From UBA8337 sp965658615 (lineage in GTDB: Bacteria > Pseudomonadota > Alphaproteobacteria > RS24): 13,628 bases of DNA. This document shows, piece by piece, positions 6,031-12,885 of the stretch. Position 1 is the first letter of the stretch; each line of letters opens with the position of its first letter. The DNA is taken from positions 1 to 13,628 of the forward strand of contig CBFHSX010000039.1 in the NCBI GenBank assembly GCA_965658615.1, read 5' to 3'. The translations under genes were made by a program, and so were the position numbers. The notes below the pieces were generated by a model. That model saw only the letters and a program-made list of their open reading frames with translations, was not told where the DNA came from and searched no databases.

Positions 6031-7434
6031 ATGCAGAGACGCGATTTGATGCAGATGATGGGCCTGAGCGGTCTGTCGGGGCTGGCAACGCACATGCCGG
6101 GCGCTGCCATGGCGGATGCTGCATCCGTGTCGCCAGCCGCCCCTGTGTCGCCTGTCGCGCCAGGCTGGCAAAACTGGTCCGGCTCTTTGCCTGCCGCAAG
6201 CGGCTCGATTGCCGTGCCCGAAGACCGCGCGGCTTTGCAAAAACTCATCGGCGAAACGCGCGGCGCGCTGCGGCCCGTCGGTTCCGGCCATAGCTGGATG
6301 CCGCTTGTGCCGACCGATGGTGCGATTGTGCGGCTGGACCATTTTGGCGGTGTTACCGCGATTGATAAAGAAAACCAAATCGCGCGCATGGGTGCCGGCG
6401 GGCGGCTGAAGGATCTCTCGCCGGCTTTGGCTGAACAGGGCTTGGCGTTTCGCAATCTCGGCGATATTGATGTACAGACGCTGGCCGGGGCGACGGCGAC
6501 CGCCACGCATGGCACAGGCAAGACCCTGCCCTGTCTGGCGGCGGAAATTCGCGGCGTCGAACTGGTCACCGGTGCGGGCGATGTGCTGCGGGTGAACGGG
6601 CAAGAAAACAGCGCGCTTTTGCCGGCTGTGCAAGTGTCGCTGGGCGCATTGGGCATTATGACCGAGGTGGAGATGCAGCTTGTGCCGCGCCATAAATTGC
6701 ATCGCCGCGTGCAGTTTTTGCCCTATCAAGAGGTGCTGGCGGCGGCGCATGATATGTGGGACACACACCGCAATTTCGAGTTTTTCTATCTGCCGTTTTC
6801 CGGTACGGCCATGGCCATTACCCATGATGAAACAGACGCCCAAGACACGCCGCGCGCCGCCGATGAAAGCGATGACGGCGTCATGCAATTAAAGGCTTTA
6901 CGCGATTGGCTCGGCTGGTTTCCGTGGCTGCGGAAAAAATTATTGGGCGCAGCAATTGCCAATGCGCCGGAAGAAAATGTCATTGGCGAGAGCTGGCAGC
7001 TTCTCTCAAGCGCCCGCAATGTGCATTTTAATGAGATGGAATATCACCTGCCGCCCGACACGGCGCTTGAGGCGTTGGAAGACGTGCGCATCTATATTGA
7101 GCGCCATCGTCCTGACGTGTTTTTCCCGTTTGAGTGCCGCATGACGGCAGGCGATACGGCCTGGCTGTCGCCGTTTAATGAAGGCCCGCGCATTTCCATC
7201 GCTGTCCACACACATGCACCTGACGCCTATGATTTTTTGTTCACCGCCATTGAGCCGATAATGCGCCGCCATGGTGGGCGACCGCATTGGGGCAAGTTGA
7301 ATAGTCTGACGCGCGATGATGTGCGTGCGCTCTACCCGCGCTTTGATGATTTTGCGCATCTGGTGCGTGAGCTCGACCCGAAAGGCCGCTTGCAAAACCG
7401 ATATCTCCAAGGCTTGTTTGGAGCAGCGGCATGA
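6031..7434 (+). CDS. Tat-exported FAD oxidase, D-arabinono-1,4-lactone oxidase family
   Basis: 467 residues. The N-terminus MQRRDLMQMMG with a weakly hydrophobic stretch ending AMADA (about residue 30) is a twin-arginine signal, which suits export of a folded cofactor-loaded protein. The FAD domain (about 55-220) carries PVGSGHSW, in which His87 lies where related oxidases bind FAD covalently, and ATHGTGK (158-164). The C-terminal domain ends with the family's HWGK motif (419-422). The family oxidises aldonolactones or alditols (gulono-, galactono-, arabinono-lactone, xylitol) and passes electrons to oxygen or another acceptor. GGAG lies 6 nt before the ATG. The stop overlaps the next start (ATGA), so translation of the next gene is probably coupled. 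ALO-type enzymes beside PLP 'alanine racemase/aldolase' proteins are, from memory, a recurring pair. Substrate unknown. Confidence 0.86.
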   Translation: MQRRDLMQMMGLSGLSGLATHMPGAAMADAASVSPAAPVSPVAPGWQNWSGSLPAASGSIAVPEDRAALQKLIGETRGALRPVGSGHSWMPLVPTDGAIVRLDHFGGVTAIDKENQIARMGAGGRLKDLSPALAEQGLAFRNLGDIDVQTLAGATATATHGTGKTLPCLAAEIRGVELVTGAGDVLRVNGQENSALLPAVQVSLGALGIMTEVEMQLVPRHKLHRRVQFLPYQEVLAAAHDMWDTHRNFEFFYLPFSGTAMAITHDETDAQDTPRAADESDDGVMQLKALRDWLGWFPWLRKKLLGAAIANAPEENVIGESWQLLSSARNVHFNEMEYHLPPDTALEALEDVRIYIERHRPDVFFPFECRMTAGDTAWLSPFNEGPRISIAVHTHAPDAYDFLFTAIEPIMRRHGGRPHWGKLNSLTRDDVRALYPRFDDFAHLVRELDPKGRLQNRYLQGLFGAAA

Positions 7435-8624
7435 ACGCGGCTTATTTTGAAGCCGTGCAAACGGCCTTGCGCGGTGCCGGATTGTGCGAGCCGGTGCTGG
7501 TTATCGACAAGGCACGGCTCGATGCAAATATTAAAGCGCTGAAAAATATGCTGCCGCGCGGCATGGCCTATCGCATTGTCGCCAAATCGCTTCCCGTCGT
7601 GCCGCTTTTGGCGCATATCGCCAAAAAGGCGCGCACCGAGCGTTTGATGAGCTTCAACGCGGTCATGGTCGGGCAATTGCTCGACGCCATGCCCGCATGC
7701 GATCAGCTTCTCGGCAAGCCTGTGCCGGCTGCCGGTCTGAGCGCTTTTTTAAAGAGCCTTACACCGGCGCAAAAAAGCGCGCTGGGTCAGGTGCAATGGC
7801 TGGTCGATACGCCGACGCGGCTGGGTGAGTATGCGGCGCTGGCCAAAGCACATCGGCTCGATTTGCGTATCAGTCTCGAGGTCGATGTCGGGCTGCATCG
7901 CGGCGGCATGGCACCGGGCGCGGATTTGGAGGCAGCGCTGACTCTGCTGGCCGCCGATAAACGCCTGTCGCTTTCGGGCATGATGGGCTATGAGCCGCAT
8001 TTATCGGTCATCCCGCGATTGGGCGGCTGGCGCAAGCGGGCGCAAAAAGGCGCGGTCGCGCTGTTTTCCGAGGCCATAGATCAAGCCGCCGGGATATGCG
8101 GCGCGGCGACGGCGAAAAAAATGGTGCGCAATATGGCCGGCAGCCCCACTTTCGGCCTGTATAAGGACACAAAATCGGCCAATGAGTTGGCTGCCGGATC
8201 GGCACTGGTGAAGCCGTCCGATTTCGACTTGCCGCTTTTGAAGGATTTTGCGCCCGCCGTCTTCATCGCCACGCCAGCGCTGAAAGTCAGGGATGGGGTG
8301 CAGCTGCCGGCGCTGGAATATGCGCATGGGCTGTTGGGCAAGCCGCAAAGCGGCAGGAGCGTGTTCATTCATGGCGGCAAGTGGATGGCCGAACCGGTGC
8401 ACCCGAAGGGGATGAAAACCAGCTCGATGTTTGGCCGTTCGAGCAATCAGGAATTGCTGGTCGCGCCGAAACGGACCAAGCTGGCGGTTGATGATTTCGT
8501 CTTTTTGCGGCCAACGCAAAGCGAGGCTGTGCTGCTGCAATTTCCGAAAATTGCCCTGTTTGACGGCAAAGGTAAAAACCCGCGAATAAGTGAAATTTGG
8601 GCACCATTGCCCGTTTCGGCATAG
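7431..8624 (+). CDS. Fold-type III PLP enzyme (alanine racemase / D-serine dehydratase / D-threonine aldolase-like)
   Basis: 397 residues with no signal peptide, so cytoplasmic. The N-terminal alanine-racemase-like barrel starts with PVLVIDKARLDANI and contains YRIVAKSLPVVPLL, where Lys52 is the likely PLP Schiff-base lysine. Further barrel landmarks are LEVDVGLHRGGM (149-160), MMGYEPH (184-190) and GSPTFGLYKD (237-246). The C-terminal beta domain contains GGKWMAEP and VFLRPTQSEAVLLQF. D-serine dehydratases and D-threonine aldolases have a His/Cys metal site in that last segment; here it reads RPTQSEA, so the metal ligands appear absent and the reaction may differ (racemase, metal-independent aldolase or deaminase). 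It overlaps the FAD oxidase by 4 bp, with GGAG 7 nt upstream. The extracytoplasmic deacylase could supply it with a D-amino acid; this is inference. Confidence 0.85.
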   Translation: MNAAYFEAVQTALRGAGLCEPVLVIDKARLDANIKALKNMLPRGMAYRIVAKSLPVVPLLAHIAKKARTERLMSFNAVMVGQLLDAMPACDQLLGKPVPAAGLSAFLKSLTPAQKSALGQVQWLVDTPTRLGEYAALAKAHRLDLRISLEVDVGLHRGGMAPGADLEAALTLLAADKRLSLSGMMGYEPHLSVIPRLGGWRKRAQKGAVALFSEAIDQAAGICGAATAKKMVRNMAGSPTFGLYKDTKSANELAAGSALVKPSDFDLPLLKDFAPAVFIATPALKVRDGVQLPALEYAHGLLGKPQSGRSVFIHGGKWMAEPVHPKGMKTSSMFGRSSNQELLVAPKRTKLAVDDFVFLRPTQSEAVLLQFPKIALFDGKGKNPRISEIWAPLPVSA

Positions 8625-8634
8625 GAGATCGAAT

Positions 8635-9075
8635 ATGAAAATCTACCCCCCGCTTATGGTTTTGGCCGGCTTATTGGTGCAGGCGGCTATTGCTTATCTG
8701 GCCCCCATCGAGCCGCTGCTGGCGCCGCTTTGGCAATATATCGGTGTCGGGCTGATGCTCGCCGCTTTTGCGACAATCGTTTATTTGGCGCGCGGTTTCA
8801 GCAAAAACCAGACGACCATCCTGCCGGATGGTGAACCGAGCCAGCTTTTGCAAAGCGGGCTTTTCGGCTATTCGCGCAATCCGATTTATGTCGCCATGGC
8901 GCTGCTGCTGACCGGCAGCGGACTGGCGTTTGGCCATTTGCTGGCCCTGCTGGTCGTGCCGATCTTCATCTTGCTGGTGCAGCAAGTGTGGATTGTCAAA
9001 GAAGAAGAGAATATGGAAGCCGCCTTCGGCCAGCATTATCGCAATTACAAAATGAAGGTTCGGCGTTGGTTATAG
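8635..9075 (+). CDS. Isoprenylcysteine carboxyl-methyltransferase-like membrane methyltransferase
   Basis: 146 residues. Two N-terminal hydrophobic helices (about 5-23 and 32-52) and hydrophobic stretches around 85-120 are followed by the ICMT/PEMT-type C-terminal signature: SRNPIY (80-85), the Glu-rich VKEEENMEAAFG (121-132), HYRNY (134-138) and VRRWL at the end. Enzymes of this fold bind S-adenosylmethionine at the membrane surface and methylate lipid or prenyl-linked carboxylates, or phospholipid amines. Bacteria do not usually make prenylated proteins, so the substrate is probably a small lipophilic molecule. The ATG at 8635 has AGGAG (8623-8627) 7 nt upstream, overlapping the previous stop; an in-frame start at 8590 would lie inside the PLP gene. 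Last gene of the operon; its stop is 4 bp from the stop of the convergent gene. Confidence 0.82.
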   Translation: MKIYPPLMVLAGLLVQAAIAYLAPIEPLLAPLWQYIGVGLMLAAFATIVYLARGFSKNQTTILPDGEPSQLLQSGLFGYSRNPIYVAMALLLTGSGLAFGHLLALLVVPIFILLVQQVWIVKEEENMEAAFGQHYRNYKMKVRRWL

Positions 9076-9079
9076 GCGC

Positions 9080-10459
9080 TTAATCGTCAAGCGGATAGGC
9101 AATGGCGACATGCGCCAGTCCCGCCGGTGGGCCGAACAGGGTCGAATTGACCGTGCGGCTTTGCCCCGGCGCGACGGTCTCGCCGCTGCTCAAAACTGTC
9201 CAACTGACCAATGTCTGGCGTGCGCTATCTTGTAGGTCGATACGGAAATCACCGATAATGCCGGCCTTCTCGCCGCTATTGATAAAGCGCACGGCGATCT
9301 CGACGCTATCGCCATCCGCGTCGCTAAAGCGTTCAAAATCGGCCGTCTGCACGCCAATAGAGGCTGTCGCCAGCGGCGCGGCGGTAAATATTTCGCGGAT
9401 TTGCGGTTCGTCTTGCAGCAGCACATAGCTGTTGAGACCGGTCAGCAGAAGCACCACCAAAAGCAATATGCCATTGACCACGCCGATCGGCCCGCTGCGG
9501 GCCGGCGGACTATAGGGCACTTCTTCAATGTTGAGCCGCTCGGCCATGTCCAGCATATCGGGCGCATCGCTGTCGGGCGCGCTTTCGTCCGCTGCATGAC
9601 CCGCATCCGTCGCGCCGAGCAATGCATCCGCGTCGAGCGCGTATAACTCATCGCCATCCTCAAACGGCGCTTCGTCCAGCGCCGCATCAGCGTCGACGCG
9701 CGCCGCCGCGTCGAGCTCAAACTCCGTATCGGCTTCATCCGCCTGGCTCGCTTCAGCCTCAGCATTTACAGGCGCGGCCTCAATCGTCTCGTCTGCGGCG
9801 GCATCGTCTTCAACGATTTCGTCTTCAACGGTATCATCTTCAGCCTCATCACCTTCGGTGACATCGTCCTCAGCCCCATCATCTTCGGCGACATCGTCTT
9901 CTAAGGCCGGTGGGTTGCTTAGATCGGCGATAATCTCTGCATCCGCTGCCGCGTCTTCGGGCTTGGTTTCGGGGGCCGGTTTGAGCTCGGCCATCATCCA
10001 GCTTGGCAGGCTGCTTTCCGGCGCCGTGTCATTTTCTTCCTCGGGGTCACCCTCACGATTATCGGCGGGGTTGTCCTCGGCCGGGGCGTCTTGCGCCTCA
10101 TCACCCTGCTGCCAATGATCGTCCAAAGGCGGCACCAGCGCCGATACGGGGTCGGCTTCAGTGTCGACTTTAGCGGTGGCGGCTGCCGGCCCGTCATTCG
10201 CGCCAGTCTCAAGGCCGGCCTCTTGCATGTCGGCTTCTTGTAAATCAGCAAAGGGCTCAAATTTATGCGCGCAAGACGAACAGCTAATATGCACATGCGG
10301 CGTTTCCGACAGCGCCTGTTCAAGCGCTGCCGTCGGCACAGAACCTTTCTGCCCACATTGCGGGCATTGAAAATGCGTGTCGCTATCAGTTTCGAAATCG
10401 AGCAATGGGTCCGCCTGTTCGTTTGCGCCATCATAAGGCCGCGTCGGGGGGTAATTCAA
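9080..10459 (-). CDS. Zinc-ribbon membrane protein with acidic linker and DUF3426-like C-terminus
   Basis: About 459 residues from the proposed TTG start at 10457-10459. Near the N-terminus is a zinc ribbon of MJ0042 type: FQCPQCG (Cys32, Cys35) and ISCSSCAHKF (Cys59, Cys62). A very acidic, Ala-rich linker of about 260 residues follows and includes seven pentapeptide repeats of type AEDDx. A single transmembrane helix (NGILLLVVLLLTGLNSYVLL, about 327-346) leads to an extracytoplasmic beta domain of about 115 residues that resembles DUF3426 and ends VAIAYPLDD. The frame is open to 10657, but that start would run deep into the divergent gene's signal peptide. A TTG at 10403-10405 is another option, so the start is uncertain. 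The function of these proteins is not established. Zinc-ribbon/DUF3426 architecture is common in alphaproteobacteria; here the linker is unusually long. Confidence 0.78.
   Translation of the reverse strand: MNYPPTRPYDGANEQADPLLDFETDSDTHFQCPQCGQKGSVPTAALEQALSETPHVHISCSSCAHKFEPFADLQEADMQEAGLETGANDGPAAATAKVDTEADPVSALVPPLDDHWQQGDEAQDAPAEDNPADNREGDPEEENDTAPESSLPSWMMAELKPAPETKPEDAAADAEIIADLSNPPALEDDVAEDDGAEDDVTEGDEAEDDTVEDEIVEDDAAADETIEAAPVNAEAEASQADEADTEFELDAAARVDADAALDEAPFEDGDELYALDADALLGATDAGHAADESAPDSDAPDMLDMAERLNIEEVPYSPPARSGPIGVVNGILLLVVLLLTGLNSYVLLQDEPQIREIFTAAPLATASIGVQTADFERFSDADGDSVEIAVRFINSGEKAGIIGDFRIDLQDSARQTLVSWTVLSSGETVAPGQSRTVNSTLFGPPAGLAHVAIAYPLDD
9803..9907 (-). repeat. 15-bp tandem repeat, seven units, encoding an acidic pentapeptide
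   Basis: Seven consecutive diverged 15-bp units (9803-9817, 9818-9832, and so on to 9893-9907) of plus-strand form ATCrTCTTCrrCGrC. On the minus strand they encode LEDDV, AEDDG, AEDDV, TEGDE, AEDDT, VEDEI and VEDDA. Units keep the reading frame, so copy-number change would alter linker length without a frameshift. Confidence 0.75.
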
Positions 10460-10560
10460 CTTTTTCCAACCGCGCGATTCTATGCTATGTGGTGTGCCTA
10501 TGTTGGGTGTGGGTTTTCTTGTAGCGTCATCGTCGCTTTGCGGCCATATAATAAGGCGTT
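10460..10560. promoter_or_regulatory. Divergent promoter region with overlapping start zones
   Basis: The proposed starts of the minus-strand zinc-ribbon gene (10459) and plus-strand outer-membrane gene (10482 or 10500) are only 22-40 bp apart, so the promoters must overlap or lie inside coding sequence. TATAAT, a perfect -10 hexamer, occurs on the plus strand at 10547-10552, and its complement gives TATTAT on the minus strand, but no good -35 is seen for either. No Shine-Dalgarno is clear at the plus-strand ATGs. Confidence 0.3.
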
Positions 10561-12827
10561 CTTTTGGAGCATTTTTTTGCTTGTCTTTGGCTGTTTTGTG
10601 GCCGGTCAGCGCGCCCGCCTCTGAGGCCGGGGCGGGCCAAGCAGCGATATGCGCCAAACCCTTAACGCAAATTCAAATCACCACATCGCTCGATCTGCCG
10701 AGCTCTCTGGCGGCCCATCTTCGGACCCGTTTTGCGGGTCAGTGTCCCAGCCCGGCTTTGGCGCGGCAGATCGCCGGCGCCCTGTCGCGTCGTCTGAGTG
10801 ACGCCGGCGTCGATGTGCAGGGGCTCAGCTATGTTTTGGATGAAGCCGATGGCGCCTTGCGTCTGCGTCTCGGTGGGACGAGGACCAGCCTTATCCGCCT
10901 GCCCGAAGCACCGCCGCCGCGTTTGCGCTTTGCCGAGATTATCGGCACGCCGGAGGAAGGCGAGGCCCTAAAACTGCGCTTTGCCATTAAAGGCGGGGCA
11001 CCGCCGCACCGCATTGAGTGGCTGCGCGACGGTCAGCCGATTGTCGGTGCAACCGGTACGCGCCTCACATTGACGCCGCAGCTTGTCGGTGGGCATATTT
11101 CTGCGCGCCTGCATCTCGACACTCATACCACGGCGCAATTGGTTGAAACCGCCAAGACCGCAATGGTCGCGCCGGCCATGACGCCGCCTCTGGCGCTGGC
11201 GCCGCGCATTGCCGGCCGCGCGCGTGTCGGCCACGAACTGCAAGCCCTGTTTGCCTACCAGCCGGGCAAGAAAGCGCAAGGGGCGGCGCGCGCCGATTAT
11301 CAATGGTTGCGCGACGGCCTGCCGATTAAGGGCGCGACGGGCCGCGCCTATCGTTTGCGGGCGCGCGATATTGGCGCGCGCATTTCAGTGGCCATCACGC
11401 CGCGTGACAAAAACGGCCAAACCGGTCGCGCTGTGCGCCCATCCTTGGCAGCAATGGTGGCCGCGCCTTTGACGCTGGCGCAAACCCGTCCTGTGCCGCG
11501 CCCGGCGCGCGACCCGCGCGAGCAAGCCGCGCGCGATATGACGGCCATTCGGCGCTTGGTGCGCGATGGCGATTTGGCCACGGCGCGCCTGCAATTGGAG
11601 GGTTTTGTCGCGCGACATCCGAACCTGCTATCGGGTCGCTTGATGTTGGCGCGTGTGCTTATTCAAACCGACCGCCCGGTCGAAGCGGAGGATTTGCTGC
11701 AGGCCTTGGCCAAGGATGATACGCAATCATCGGTCGGGCGCACCACGGCGCGGCGGTTGCTGGGTAAATTGCAGGCCGTGCGGGCAGCGGCTGAGCGGCG
11801 TGAAAAACAACGCCGTGGCGAAACCGGCCTTGCCATGCGACAACGTTTCGGCCTCGACCAAAATGTCCGCCGCGCCGCCGAGGATGGCGAGATTAGGTAT
11901 TATCTCGGCAATTTGGCGTCATTGGCCGGGCTCAATATTGACAGTGTTCTGGCCCCGACGCCGGGCGCGGTTGACGCGTCACAAGACAGCCAAAAAGACG
12001 AATTTTACAGCGATACAATGATCAATCTGAGCCATGGTTGGAAGAACCGTTTCGGCCGCGGCGAAAGCCTCAATCTGAGCGGCATGATCAGCCAACGCAG
12101 CTATGATACTTATGACGATAATAATGACGGTACGGGCGATGGCGATTATCAAATCCTCATGCTGCGCGGCGGCGGCAGCGTGCCGGTCAATTCATATTTG
12201 CTCGGCGGCAATCTGTCGTTCACGCAATTGGCGCTGGGCGGCGAGACGGCGAGCCGCACGACGGAGCTGAGCGGTGACCTTATTGTGCCGCTGCCGCGCC
12301 AAGGCCAAAAGCCGGGCAGCGCGCCCGATATCGCAACCCTATCGCTGGCGCATCAGATCAATAATGCCGACCCGCTGGAACTGAGTGCCGCCAATGTGGC
12401 GCGCAGTGGCTATGGGTGGCGGCTGTCGGGCAGCTATCGCGCCAACCGGTTGGGCATAGATTGGCAGGCCAAGGCCGCGCTCTCCACGCAGAGCCATAAT
12501 AATGCACAGCTCGATTTCAAAAATGTCAATATCGGTGTGCAAGGGGCGAAGGCTTACGGCGATTGGCAACTCAGCTCGGCCTTGCGGTTCAGCAAACGGG
12601 TTAATGATAATGCGCCGACAGCGGATGATTTTGACGCCATTTGGGGGTTGCAACGCCGCCATGATGACACGCTGAGTGTGCAGGCCAGCATCGCTTATCC
12701 GCTGCGTTTTGATTGGGGCGAGGTGCTGGTCTCGCTGGATGCCAACCGCCGCAAAACCGATTCCAACCTCGAGCGTTACGACATGCAGACCGGCGATATC
12801 GGCCTGAATGCGGCCTATCGATGGTGA
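10482..12827 (+). CDS. Multidomain outer-membrane protein: POTRA-like, two Ig-like repeats, TPR-like, C-terminal beta-barrel
   Basis: 781 residues from the first ATG. RRSFGAFFCLSLAVLWPVSAPA (25-46) is a good Sec signal, but 24 residues lie before it, so the true start may be ATG 10500 or a non-standard codon. Mature segments in order: residues 57-131 with FAGQCPSPALARQIAGAL and LSYVLDEADGALRLRL, resembling the POTRA_2 segment of two-partner transporters (ShlB type); two Ig-like repeats sharing WLRDGxPIxGATG (180-192 and 275-287); a helical TPR-like stretch (about 345-440); and about 310 residues with alternating amphipathic strands ending AAYRW, consistent with an outer-membrane barrel. TPR plus barrel recalls Slam surface-lipoprotein exporters, but POTRA plus Ig repeats is not a standard layout known to me. 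The FecR-domain gene follows by 58 bp. Outer-membrane location is likely; transported substrate or signal unknown. Confidence 0.75.
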   Translation: MLCGVPMLGVGFLVASSSLCGHIIRRSFGAFFCLSLAVLWPVSAPASEAGAGQAAICAKPLTQIQITTSLDLPSSLAAHLRTRFAGQCPSPALARQIAGALSRRLSDAGVDVQGLSYVLDEADGALRLRLGGTRTSLIRLPEAPPPRLRFAEIIGTPEEGEALKLRFAIKGGAPPHRIEWLRDGQPIVGATGTRLTLTPQLVGGHISARLHLDTHTTAQLVETAKTAMVAPAMTPPLALAPRIAGRARVGHELQALFAYQPGKKAQGAARADYQWLRDGLPIKGATGRAYRLRARDIGARISVAITPRDKNGQTGRAVRPSLAAMVAAPLTLAQTRPVPRPARDPREQAARDMTAIRRLVRDGDLATARLQLEGFVARHPNLLSGRLMLARVLIQTDRPVEAEDLLQALAKDDTQSSVGRTTARRLLGKLQAVRAAAERREKQRRGETGLAMRQRFGLDQNVRRAAEDGEIRYYLGNLASLAGLNIDSVLAPTPGAVDASQDSQKDEFYSDTMINLSHGWKNRFGRGESLNLSGMISQRSYDTYDDNNDGTGDGDYQILMLRGGGSVPVNSYLLGGNLSFTQLALGGETASRTTELSGDLIVPLPRQGQKPGSAPDIATLSLAHQINNADPLELSAANVARSGYGWRLSGSYRANRLGIDWQAKAALSTQSHNNAQLDFKNVNIGVQGAKAYGDWQLSSALRFSKRVNDNAPTADDFDAIWGLQRRHDDTLSVQASIAYPLRFDWGEVLVSLDANRRKTDSNLERYDMQTGDIGLNAAYRW

Positions 12828-12885
12828 TATTATGGCATTTTCGCCAAGGGCTTTTTCAGCTATAGAGAGCTAGGGATTGAAGTTT

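Noticed and set aside
6016..6888. 290-codon minus-strand frame opposite the FAD oxidase
   Set aside because: The plus-strand frame has Tat, FAD and HWGK motifs; the antisense frame has no recognisable motif and no proper start context.
9077..9093. Bidirectional terminator between convergent stops (CGCTT/AAGCG hairpin)
   Set aside because: The stem is only 5 bp, lies partly inside the minus-strand coding end, and has no T-run on either side.
10460..10657. N-terminal extension of the minus-strand zinc-ribbon gene to 10657
   Set aside because: It would overlap the start and signal peptide of the divergent gene by about 176 bp, and the added residues lack any domain-like pattern.
12833..12856. 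Terminator after the outer-membrane gene (TGGC/GCCA then CTTTTT)
   Set aside because: A 4-bp stem separated from the T-run is too weak, and the next gene is probably co-transcribed.
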